DNA of 64,000 nucleotides from Clostridiaceae bacterium Marseille-Q4145 (lineage in GTDB: Bacteria; Bacillota; Clostridia; Lachnospirales; Lachnospiraceae). Where the stretch lies: the NCBI GenBank assembly GCA_018223365.1, contig JAGTTP010000002.1:637501-701500 (forward strand), given 5' to 3'. Positions 57,529 through 64,000 of this stretch are shown here, in pieces. The notes beneath the pieces were generated by a model. It saw only the letters and a program-made list of their open reading frames with translations. It did no database searches and was not told the origin of the DNA. The number at the start of each line of letters is the position of its first letter. Within the stretch, counting starts at the first letter, position 1. The position numbers and the translations under genes were made by a program.

Positions 57529-59199
57529 TTATTCTGCCTTCGGCAGTTTGAAAGAACTCTTCAGAGATACAATCCGGTTGAACACCAGTGCATCTTCCTT
57601 GGAATCTTTCGCATCTACGCAGAAGAACCCATTTCTCACGAACTGGAAGCTATCGTATGCTTTCACATCCTTCAGAGCCGGCTCCAGTTTTGCCTGTGCA
57701 ACAGTCAGAGAATTCGGATTGATGTTCATAGAACCATCCTCGTTGTAAACACCCTTCTCCTCGTCAATCAGGTTCTCATAAAGACGTACTTCTGCATCCA
57801 CGGCATAAGGTGCCGGAACCCAGTGAATCGTTCCTTTGACCTTTCTTCCGGTAAATCCGCTTCCTGCCTTGGTCTCCGGATCATAAGTACAGTGAACAAC
57901 GGTTACATTGCCATTCTCGTCCTTCTCAAAGCTTACGCATTTTACAAAATATGCATGCATCAGACGGACCTCATTGCCCGGGAACAGACGGAAGTATTTC
58001 TTCGGCGGTTCCTCCATGAAATCGTCTCTCTCAATATACAGCTCTCTGCAAAACGGAATCTTTCTGGAACCCAGTTCCTCGTTCTCCAGATTATTGGCTG
58101 CATCCAGATACTCAACCTCTCCTTCCGGATAGTTGTCGATGACCAGTTTGATCGGATCCAGCACTGCCATCATACGGGATCTCTTCATCTTCAGATCCTC
58201 TCGGATACAGTACTCCAGCATTGCGTAGTCTACGGAACTCTGTCCCTTCGCCACACCACAAAGCTCTACGAATTTCTGGATAGACTCCGGTGTAAATCCA
58301 CGACGGCGGAGAGCTGCGATGGATACCAGACGCGGATCATCCCATCCATCTACTATGCCTTCCTCTACCAGCTTCTTAATGTAACGCTTACCGGTTACCA
58401 CATTGGTCAGGTACAGCTTTGCAAACTCAATCTGACGCGGCGGCTGCGGATACTCCAGTTCTCTTACAACCCAGTCGTATAACGGTCTGTGATCCTCAAA
58501 CTCCAGCGTACAGATGGAATGAGTAATTCCTTCAATGGCATCCTCAATCGGATGAGCAAAATCGTACATCGGATAAATACACCATGTATCTCCGGTGTTG
58601 TGATGGGTCATATGTGCCACTCGGTAAATAACCGGATCTCTCATATTCATATTAGAAGAAGCCATATCGATCTTTGCACGGAGTACTTTCTCTCCATCTG
58701 CAAATTTTCCGTTCTTCATATCCTCAAACAGCTGCAGGTTCTCCTCTACGCTGCGGTCACGGTAGGGACTGTTCTTACCCGGCTCAGTCAGGGTTCCACG
58801 ATACTCTCTGATCTCCTCTGCAGAAAGGTCGCACACATAAGCCTTTCCCTTCTTAATGAGCTTCACAGCGGCCTCATACATCTGCTGGAAATAATTAGAA
58901 GCAAAGAACAGTCTGTCATCCCATTCTGCCCCCAGCCATTTTACATCGGCTTTGATGGCTTCTACAAACTCCGTCTTCTCCTTAGTCGGGTTCGTATCAT
59001 CAAAACGCAGATTGAACTTTCCGCCATATTTTTTTGCCAGTCCGTAATTCAACAGAATAGACTTGGCATGTCCGATGTGCAGATATCCGTTGGGTTCCGG
59101 CGGAAAACGGGTATGCACGGTATCATAAACGCCTTCTGCAAGGTCTTTATCGATCTCTGTCTCTATAAAATTCTTGGAAACGACTTCATTCTCCATCAC
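57529..59199 (-). CDS. glnS: Glutaminyl-tRNA synthetase
   Basis: Charges tRNA-Gln directly. The class I signature is PPEPNGYLHIGHAKS near residue 33; the fold continues with RFDDTNP and the anticodon-binding beta barrels. The KMSKS-type loop reads VVTGKRYIKKLV, where E. coli has a MSKRK form, an altered first half. Length 556 is normal. Many Clostridia use the indirect Glu-tRNA(Gln) route, so direct charging is informative. It has its own promoter and terminator. Confidence 0.95.
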   Translation of the reverse strand: MMENEVVSKNFIETEIDKDLAEGVYDTVHTRFPPEPNGYLHIGHAKSILLNYGLAKKYGGKFNLRFDDTNPTKEKTEFVEAIKADVKWLGAEWDDRLFFASNYFQQMYEAAVKLIKKGKAYVCDLSAEEIREYRGTLTEPGKNSPYRDRSVEENLQLFEDMKNGKFADGEKVLRAKIDMASSNMNMRDPVIYRVAHMTHHNTGDTWCIYPMYDFAHPIEDAIEGITHSICTLEFEDHRPLYDWVVRELEYPQPPRQIEFAKLYLTNVVTGKRYIKKLVEEGIVDGWDDPRLVSIAALRRRGFTPESIQKFVELCGVAKGQSSVDYAMLEYCIREDLKMKRSRMMAVLDPIKLVIDNYPEGEVEYLDAANNLENEELGSRKIPFCRELYIERDDFMEEPPKKYFRLFPGNEVRLMHAYFVKCVSFEKDENGNVTVVHCTYDPETKAGSGFTGRKVKGTIHWVPAPYAVDAEVRLYENLIDEEKGVYNEDGSMNINPNSLTVAQAKLEPALKDVKAYDSFQFVRNGFFCVDAKDSKEDALVFNRIVSLKSSFKLPKAE

Positions 59200-59230
59200 T
59201 TATTCCTCCTCGGGTTTAAAACTGTTTTTT

Positions 59231-59260
59231 ATCATAGCATATTGTCTCCGTACATTGCAA
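59231..59260 (-). promoter_or_regulatory. glnS promoter
   Basis: TTGCAA (59255-59260) and TATGAT (59231-59236), spacing 18, on the minus strand; GAGGAGGAA precedes the ATG. Confidence 0.62.
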
Positions 59261-59270
59261 GATTCTTATG

Positions 59271-60464
59271 CTATCTATTCACTAAATCCTGCACTGTATC
59301 CTGAATAAATTTCTTATAATCCTCTTTCGAAGCGTAGAGCTGGCTCTGAAACCGCTGAATCTCTTTTTCGTACTTGTCCGTTCCCAGTACTTCCTCCAAA
59401 GCTGCTTCCAGATCCTCTGCCCGTGAAATTACCGGAAATACCTTTCGCAGTGCTGCATGCATGGATCTCTTCCATATTTTTCCTTCTGGAAAATCACTCT
59501 GAATAATTTTCTTTCCTGCCAGCACCGCCAAAGATAACATAGCAGAATAATCAATCAATACCACATCACTGGCCATCATATAAGGCAGCCAGTCCTGTTG
59601 CGGAGACCTCACCAACATGCCTCGTTTCCTGCAGGCTTCCACCTTTTCTCCTAAAGGTTCGATCTGTTCGTCATAGCGCTGATACTCTCTTGGATGAATG
59701 GAAAAAATAAATTCATATCCCTTTTGTCTCAATTCTTCGCAGACGGCAAACAATTCCTCACCCAATACATGAAATAGGCTCTCTTTTCCCCAGGATCCCC
59801 ATACGCTGACCACAATCCGGTCCTCCGGAATTCCTAATTGTTGTTTATATTCCTTTTTCTTTTCCGAAGCTTCTTTTAATCGCCAAGCATATCGATAACC
59901 ACCAGAATGAATGGTCTTTCCAAAAATGGGATCTTTGCACATGAATTTCGCCGTCTCCTTATTCGGTTCCAGCATCATGTCAAACATGGGATTTCCATGC
60001 CTGTCAAAACTATCCGCTCCATAATCATAGGTGGTTTCTCCATTATCATAGCTGACGCCTCCAGCGCCATGCCCTATATAAACCTTCGGAATTGTTCCTT
60101 CTTTCACCCAGAATGGCAGCTCCAGATCCGCGCAGACAATCAAGTCCCACAAGCCCATATAGAGCTGCCAATTAGAAGTGACCATCGTTACCTTCTTATC
60201 CCGGAATAACGTCTGGCTCTTGTCCTGCTTTTTTCCTGCTGCATAATAGTCTCCAAAACACAGATAAAATATATACTGCGGCTGATCTTCCAGCTGTTCC
60301 ATAAAATTTACCAGATGTTCTTCCATGGTCCGGCTGGAACAAAACAGCAAAATTTTCTTCTCGGTTTCTCTCTTTTTATGTGTATTTCGGAAACCAGAAA
60401 CCTGTTCTCCGGTCGAATAGGCCAGATGCCTAAACTTATTTGTCAGCCATTTTCTTTTTGTCAC
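59271..60464 (-). CDS. CDP-glycerol glycerophosphotransferase family protein (TagB/TagF-like)
   Basis: A 397-residue cytosolic enzyme of the GT-B-like glycerophosphotransferase group that builds teichoic or capsular polymers on the inner membrane face. Visible motifs are YIGHGAGGVSYDNG near residue 130, VVSVWGSWGKES near 220, FSIHPREYQRY near 255 and the C-terminal nucleotide-binding block SDVVLIDYSAML near 310. The start is GTG 60464 with AGGAGG 8 bases upstream. It overlaps the flippase gene by 29 bases and probably supplies polymer to it. Confidence 0.85.
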   Translation of the reverse strand: MTKRKWLTNKFRHLAYSTGEQVSGFRNTHKKRETEKKILLFCSSRTMEEHLVNFMEQLEDQPQYIFYLCFGDYYAAGKKQDKSQTLFRDKKVTMVTSNWQLYMGLWDLIVCADLELPFWVKEGTIPKVYIGHGAGGVSYDNGETTYDYGADSFDRHGNPMFDMMLEPNKETAKFMCKDPIFGKTIHSGGYRYAWRLKEASEKKKEYKQQLGIPEDRIVVSVWGSWGKESLFHVLGEELFAVCEELRQKGYEFIFSIHPREYQRYDEQIEPLGEKVEACRKRGMLVRSPQQDWLPYMMASDVVLIDYSAMLSLAVLAGKKIIQSDFPEGKIWKRSMHAALRKVFPVISRAEDLEAALEEVLGTDKYEKEIQRFQSQLYASKEDYKKFIQDTVQDLVNR

Positions 60465-61887
60465 GCAAAAGACCTCCTATCACTACATCCCGTTTGATCC
60501 AGATTACTGCCACAATCACCACTAACAATGCCCAGCGAAGGATGGTAAAGGAATATAAAACCGGGGCTCCAATAGACATTCCCAGGATGATCAAACCGAT
60601 CATTCCCAGTTTCTTCATATCGTAAACAGATTCTCCCGTTACTTTCTTTACTGCCACATAGCTCCACACTACCTGCAGGAGATAAGAAGCCAGCGTGGTA
60701 TAGCCTGCTGCAAAATAACCGCACAACGGAATAAATATAAGATTCAGGATAAAATTCATCACAGCTGCAGCAACACCTGCACCCATGACATATTTGGGCT
60801 TTTTCTCATAATAAATAATATTGGAGAAAATGCTGAAAATGGACATATAGAAGACACCGCCTACAATTACCGGAATGATGTACATGCCCTCTCCATAGCT
60901 GGACGGAGCTAAGAATCGGATAATTTCCGGCGAAAGTAACATAATTAACAGGCAGACACCTCCATATCCGGCAATAATTGGCACTACCAACCGAGAAAGA
61001 GTATCCCTTCTTCCGTCATCACACCGCTGATAGATCGTAGGAACCAACGTTGCATTGATGGAATTCCACACAATGTTTACTACCGCTGACATCGTATAAG
61101 CAATTCCATAAATTCCAGCTTTATCTTCTCCCCAGAAATATCCGATCATCAACCGGTCACTGCTGCTCAACACATAACTGGAAAGAAAGTAAGGAATTAA
61201 TGGTAAATTATAAAGCACTGCATATTTCCAGTAAGAGAGTTTCGGTCTTCCGCCTCCCCGATATACTTCCAGTAAATAGCATCCAGCGCTCAACGTCAGT
61301 GTCATAACCTGTGCTCCGATAATTCTCGCCACCACCTTATTTCCCGGAAACAGGAATATTCCTGCCATGGAAATGGTCGGTGAAAATACCATGACCAGAA
61401 TCATAAACATACAGAGCAATTTATATTTATACGCAAATCTCTGATCAGTTTTCCAAAATTCAAAAGCCGGTTCCAAAAGGAATGTAAAGAACATAAAGAA
61501 AATCAAAATATTCGGAATGTTCAGGAAATGAAGCACATACGTATTTACCGTCCATACCACACCAAATACAATCAAAGTAATCAGATTTGCCAGTGTCAAC
61601 AAGGAGAACGTAAAATTCTTCTTATCTTCCTTAAATTCCAGAATACCTCTGCAATACACATTATTATAAAGACCAAACATGGCAAAAATACCAATGACAT
61701 CTGCCCAGGAAGAATAAATCGTAATGCCCCCGTACTCCTCCGTCGTTAATAAACGGGTAAAAATAGGTGCCGTCAGGAAAGAAATCCCCTTTTGCATGAA
61801 ATTGACAACCATAAATGCCATTGATGCCCGTACCTGCACTGACATGCCCCGATAAATATTTAATCCTTTTTCAATCCATTTTTTCAT
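60436..61887 (-). CDS. Polysaccharide/lipid-linked oligosaccharide flippase (MOP superfamily)
   Basis: About 483 residues with 12-14 membrane helices; VNFMQKGISFLTAPIFTRLLTTEEYGG near residue 25 is typical of Wzx-type flippases, and SSYVLSSSDRLMIGYFWG of the middle repeat. It moves a lipid-linked glycan outward. ATG 61887 (MKKWIEKGLN) is preferred over the ATG at 61920. It follows a tRNA terminator and forms a two-gene unit with the glycerophosphotransferase gene. Confidence 0.88.
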   Translation of the reverse strand: MKKWIEKGLNIYRGMSVQVRASMAFMVVNFMQKGISFLTAPIFTRLLTTEEYGGITIYSSWADVIGIFAMFGLYNNVYCRGILEFKEDKKNFTFSLLTLANLITLIVFGVVWTVNTYVLHFLNIPNILIFFMFFTFLLEPAFEFWKTDQRFAYKYKLLCMFMILVMVFSPTISMAGIFLFPGNKVVARIIGAQVMTLTLSAGCYLLEVYRGGGRPKLSYWKYAVLYNLPLIPYFLSSYVLSSSDRLMIGYFWGEDKAGIYGIAYTMSAVVNIVWNSINATLVPTIYQRCDDGRRDTLSRLVVPIIAGYGGVCLLIMLLSPEIIRFLAPSSYGEGMYIIPVIVGGVFYMSIFSIFSNIIYYEKKPKYVMGAGVAAAVMNFILNLIFIPLCGYFAAGYTTLASYLLQVVWSYVAVKKVTGESVYDMKKLGMIGLIILGMSIGAPVLYSFTILRWALLVVIVAVIWIKRDVVIGGLLRDKKKMADK

Positions 61888-61924
61888 ATAGGTAGTTTTC
61901 CCCTCATGAATATTTTTCAATATA

Positions 61925-61960
61925 TGAAAAAAACCGGAAATTCAAGTGAATTTCCGGTTC
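61925..61960 (-). terminator. Terminator after tRNA-Thr
   Basis: On the minus strand AACCGGAAATTC pairs with GAATTTCCGGTT, loop ACTT, followed by TTTTT. It begins just after the tRNA. Confidence 0.92.
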
Positions 61961-61962
61961 AA

Positions 61963-62035
61963 AGCTGCTGACGGGAATCGGACCCGTGACCTCCGCACTA
62001 CCAATGCGACGCTCTACCGACTGAGCCACAGCAGC
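61963..62035 (-). tRNA. tRNA-Thr (anticodon GGT)
   Basis: The minus strand folds into a full cloverleaf: acceptor GCTGCTG/CAGCAGC, D-arm GCTC/GAGC, anticodon arm TCGCA-TTGGTAG-TGCGG, T-arm ACGGG-TCCGATT-CCCGT. The loop centre GGT reads ACC threonine codons. The discriminator is T and the 3' CCA is not encoded. Own promoter and terminator flank it. Confidence 0.96.
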
Positions 62036-62068
62036 TTGTTTTGTGTCGCTTGCGCTCGCGACTTGATT

Positions 62069-62097
62069 ATAATATCACAGGGTCTCCCGAGTGTCAA
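62069..62097 (-). promoter_or_regulatory. tRNA-Thr promoter
   Basis: TTGACA (62092-62097) and TATTAT (62069-62074), spacing 17, minus strand; it overlaps the 3' end of sigH. A GTCGC-N8-GCGAC hairpin (62045-62062) lies between promoter and tRNA. Confidence 0.78.
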
Positions 62098-62668
62098 CAC
62101 TTTTTTCAACTTTTTTTAACTTTTTTTTCAAACGTTGAATCGCGTTATCGACAGACTTCTCAGGGCGCCCGATTTGCTCTGCAATCTGACCGTAGCTCAT
62201 GCCCTCCAGATAAAGAGCCAGTACCTTTTTTTCCAGGCTGCTCAAGTGACGGGCAATCATATCTTCCCGTTTTCCCTCCTTCTCCTGAAGAAGAAGCATG
62301 GTCTCCGGACTATCCTCCAAAGGCATCTGTGGTTCTTCGTCCAACGAGACATATGCATTCAAGGGTTCATGCTTCTTCCGGGCAGATGCCTGAACTGCCG
62401 TATACATCTGCCGGTTAATGCATAAGAGGGCAAATCCATAAAACGATCCTTCTCCCTGCCGATAGGTGCTGATGGCCCGGAACAGGCCAATCATCCCTTC
62501 CTGAATCAGATCTTCATTCTCACCGCCCATCAGATACATGGTACGAGCCTGCTTCTTCACCAGCGGCTTATATTTTTCCAGAAGATACTCTGTCACGCCT
62601 GTCTCACCGGAGCGGATTCTGGCAATCAGTTCTTCGTCCGTCTGCTCCTGATAGGGTGCTTTCACCAT
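62075..62668 (-). CDS. sigH: RNA polymerase sigma-70 family factor, SigH (Spo0H) type
   Basis: A 197-residue sigma factor. Region 2 (LLEKYKPLVKKQARTMYLMGGENEDLIQEGMIGLFRAI) and region 4 (LSSLEKKVLALYLEGMSYGQIAEQIGRPEKSVDNAIQRLKKKL) match SigH, which starts the sporulation and stationary-phase programme in Bacillus and Clostridia. The gene order cysS-mrnC-rlmB-sigH supports this over an ECF sigma. The start shares one base with the rlmB stop. Confidence 0.93.
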   Translation of the reverse strand: MVKAPYQEQTDEELIARIRSGETGVTEYLLEKYKPLVKKQARTMYLMGGENEDLIQEGMIGLFRAISTYRQGEGSFYGFALLCINRQMYTAVQASARKKHEPLNAYVSLDEEPQMPLEDSPETMLLLQEKEGKREDMIARHLSSLEKKVLALYLEGMSYGQIAEQIGRPEKSVDNAIQRLKKKLKKVEKSVDTRETL

Positions 62669-63408
62669 CAGTTCATCCTCTGTCTTACGATCTCATAGGC
62701 CAATACGCCTGCTGCCACAGAAGCGTTCAGGGAATCGATATCTCCCTTCATGGGGATTGATGCCACAAAATCACACTTCTCTTTCACAAGGCGTCCTACG
62801 CCCTCTCCTTCATTTCCAATGACCAGCCCGATAGGTCCTGTCAGATTCAGGTCATACATAGTCGTTCCACCCATATCCGCGCAGACGAACCACAGTCCTT
62901 CTTTCTTCAATTCCTCCATGGTAGCACCCAGATTTGTCACCTTGGCAACCGGAGTGTAATTAAGGGCGCCTGCAGACGTCTTCGCTACGGTTGCTGTCAG
63001 TCCCACTGCATGACGCTTTGGAATGATGACGCCATGGGCACCCGCCAGGTTAGCAGTACGGATAATCGCTCCCAGATTATGGGGATCCTCAATGTTATCC
63101 AGAAGGAAAATAAAAGGCGGCTCGCCCTTTTCCCGTGCAAGATTTAAAATATCCTCCACCTCTGCATACTCATAGGCTGCAGCAGATGCAATGACACCCT
63201 GATGCTTTCCGGTCTTTGACATTTGATCCAGACGTTCTTTTGCCACAAAGCTTACAATTACATCATGTTTTCTGGCTTCTCTTAAAATACTGTTTACCGG
63301 GCCATCCTGACAATTTTTCAGCACAAAGAGCTTGTCGATGGTCTTGCCTGAGCGGAAAGCTTCCATGACCGCATTTCGGCCCTCGATGGTCAGTTCTTCA
63401 TATCTCAT
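62668..63408 (-). CDS. rlmB: 23S rRNA (guanosine-2'-O-)-methyltransferase RlmB (TrmH/SpoU family)
   Basis: A 246-residue SPOUT methyltransferase. The N-terminal L30e-like substrate domain (EGRNAVMEAFRSGKTIDKLFV) is followed by the knotted catalytic domain: LLDNIEDPHNLGAIIRTA (motif 1), LVIGNEGEGVGRLVKEKCD (motif 2), IPMKGDIDSLNASVAAGVLAYE (motif 3). RlmB modifies G2251 in E. coli numbering; a tRNA target cannot be excluded. Starts within the mrnC stop (4-base overlap). Confidence 0.92.
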   Translation of the reverse strand: MRYEELTIEGRNAVMEAFRSGKTIDKLFVLKNCQDGPVNSILREARKHDVIVSFVAKERLDQMSKTGKHQGVIASAAAYEYAEVEDILNLAREKGEPPFIFLLDNIEDPHNLGAIIRTANLAGAHGVIIPKRHAVGLTATVAKTSAGALNYTPVAKVTNLGATMEELKKEGLWFVCADMGGTTMYDLNLTGPIGLVIGNEGEGVGRLVKEKCDFVASIPMKGDIDSLNASVAAGVLAYEIVRQRMN

Positions 63409-63836
63409 GGGGTTCCTCCTGTACGTTCCATACCGATTTTAATTAGATCAATCATGCGCTTCATCTGATCCGTCAGATACAGATATCCCATCAGCGCCTC
63501 AAAACCCGTCGCATGGCGGTAATCATGCATGGTCGCATGTTTTGCCATGCTGACCGTCTTTGCATTCCTGCCGCGTTTAAAATAGGAAAGCTCCTCCTCC
63601 GTCAGTTCCGGAAGAAATGCTTCTGCCATGGCAGCCTGTGCAGATGCCTTGACATAAGTACTCGCCTTTTTATGAAGTGTATTCGCCTGTCGATTTCCCT
63701 GATCCACCAAAATCGTACGGATCACCAGTTCATAGACTGCATCTCCTATATAGGCGAGCACCACCGGTGAATAGGTGCGGATATCAACCGTCTGCAGATC
63801 AAACTGCTCTTTTAAATATTTTATGCTCTCTTCCAT
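63405..63836 (-). CDS. mrnC: Mini-ribonuclease III
   Basis: A 143-residue RNase III catalytic domain without a dsRNA-binding domain, which matures 23S rRNA in Gram-positives. VLAYIGDAVYELVIR carries the acidic metal ligand, and YFKRGRNAKTVSMAKHA and FEALMGYLYLT complete the active site. It overlaps cysS by 16 bases and rlmB by 4. Confidence 0.94.
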   Translation of the reverse strand: MEESIKYLKEQFDLQTVDIRTYSPVVLAYIGDAVYELVIRTILVDQGNRQANTLHKKASTYVKASAQAAMAEAFLPELTEEELSYFKRGRNAKTVSMAKHATMHDYRHATGFEALMGYLYLTDQMKRMIDLIKIGMERTGGTP

Positions 63837-64000
63837 TTTACTCCTTCACGGGTGTCTTCCAGAACGATGCCCTTCTCAAGAAGCTCATTACGGATCTCAT
63901 CTGCCCGCGCAAAGTTCTTAGCCTTTCTGGCTGCCTGACGCTCTTCAATGAGCTGCTCGATATCAGCATCCAGAAGTTCCTCTTTCTTTTCTGTAATAAT
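63821..64000 (-). CDS. cysS: Cysteinyl-tRNA synthetase, C-terminal end
   Basis: The last 59 codons are visible, open to the window edge. The C-terminal helix RQAARKAKNFARADEIRNEL and the ending GIVLEDTREGVKWKR are characteristic of bacterial CysRS. It stops 13 bases inside mrnC, in the conserved cysS-mrnC-rlmB-sigH order, so the operon promoter lies outside the window. Confidence 0.9.
   Translation of the reverse strand: MITEKKEELLDADIEQLIEERQAARKAKNFARADEIRNELLEKGIVLEDTREGVKWKRA

Noticed and set aside
61963..62035. tRNA-Thr as an integration site of a mobile island
   Set aside because: No integrase, no repeated tRNA end and ordinary neighbours on both sides.
62045..62062. GTCGC-GCGAC hairpin as a family A fragment
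   Set aside because: Only GCGCTCGCG-like composition is shared; no extended identity to the element core.

Overview
The window looks like a chromosomal segment of a gut Lachnospiraceae bacterium (class Clostridia, low to middle GC; Blautia or Ruminococcus-like from memory, not proven). This rests on housekeeping operons in Gram-positive order (rimP-nusA-rnpM-ylxQ-infB-rbfA-nrnA-truB-ribF; cysS-mrnC-rlmB-sigH), a B. subtilis-type PurF with Fe-S cysteines, a sporulation-type SigH, and a three-gene cluster of Lachnospiraceae-type unknown families. No rRNA gene, CRISPR array, phage, transposase or plasmid gene was seen. Almost all genes lie on the minus strand.

Layout. 1-3.1 kb: N-terminus of a secreted protein, then a copper operon (copA, CsoR-type sensor) with a visible operator. 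3.4-13.7 kb: Na/Pi symporter and the translation operon. 13.7-17.9 kb: malic enzyme under a PdhR/LldR-like palindrome, pheA, folC, and a small membrane protein. 18-22.5 kb: a five-gene operon of a taurine/nitrate-type ABC importer, an aminothiazoline-carboxylate hydrolase-family protein and a divergent ProC-family reductase. 22.6-27.2 kb: CPBP protease, argS and two probably LURP-one-like envelope proteins. 27.2-32.5 kb: a split beta-glucoside PTS locus (IIC and GH4 on one strand, IIB and IIA on the other, RpiR regulator between) followed by nfo. 32.7-38.7 kb: a marR-governed operon with a heterodimeric ABC exporter, a HAD phosphatase and a DMT permease. 38.7-45.5 kb: membrane protein, purB, purF and an amino-acid ABC importer. 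45.5-50.4 kb: a TPR protein, a degenerate Hsp70/actin-like protein and a 1029-residue protein. 50.5-57.5 kb: CobD-like PLP enzyme, PrsA-like lipoprotein, HAD phosphatase, acidic membrane protein, and a large secreted glycosidase-like protein. 57.5-64 kb: glnS, polymer-assembly genes, tRNA-Thr(GGT), sigH-rlmB-mrnC and the end of cysS.

The most unusual content is non-coding. Two families of structured elements occur. Family A (133 nt) has full copies at 3203-3335 and 32606-32738 and a relic at 22572. Family B (about 145 nt) has copies at 38472-38619 and 44323-44466. Each pair shares a conserved core, while its helices differ by compensatory base changes, as expected of selected RNA or hairpin DNA. 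Several regulatory sites can be tied to neighbouring regulators (copper, MarR, RpiR). The main biological hypotheses are a heterocyclic sulfur compound scavenging operon at 18-22.5 kb and a nucleotide-binding-deficient Hsp70-like complex at 45.5-50.4 kb.
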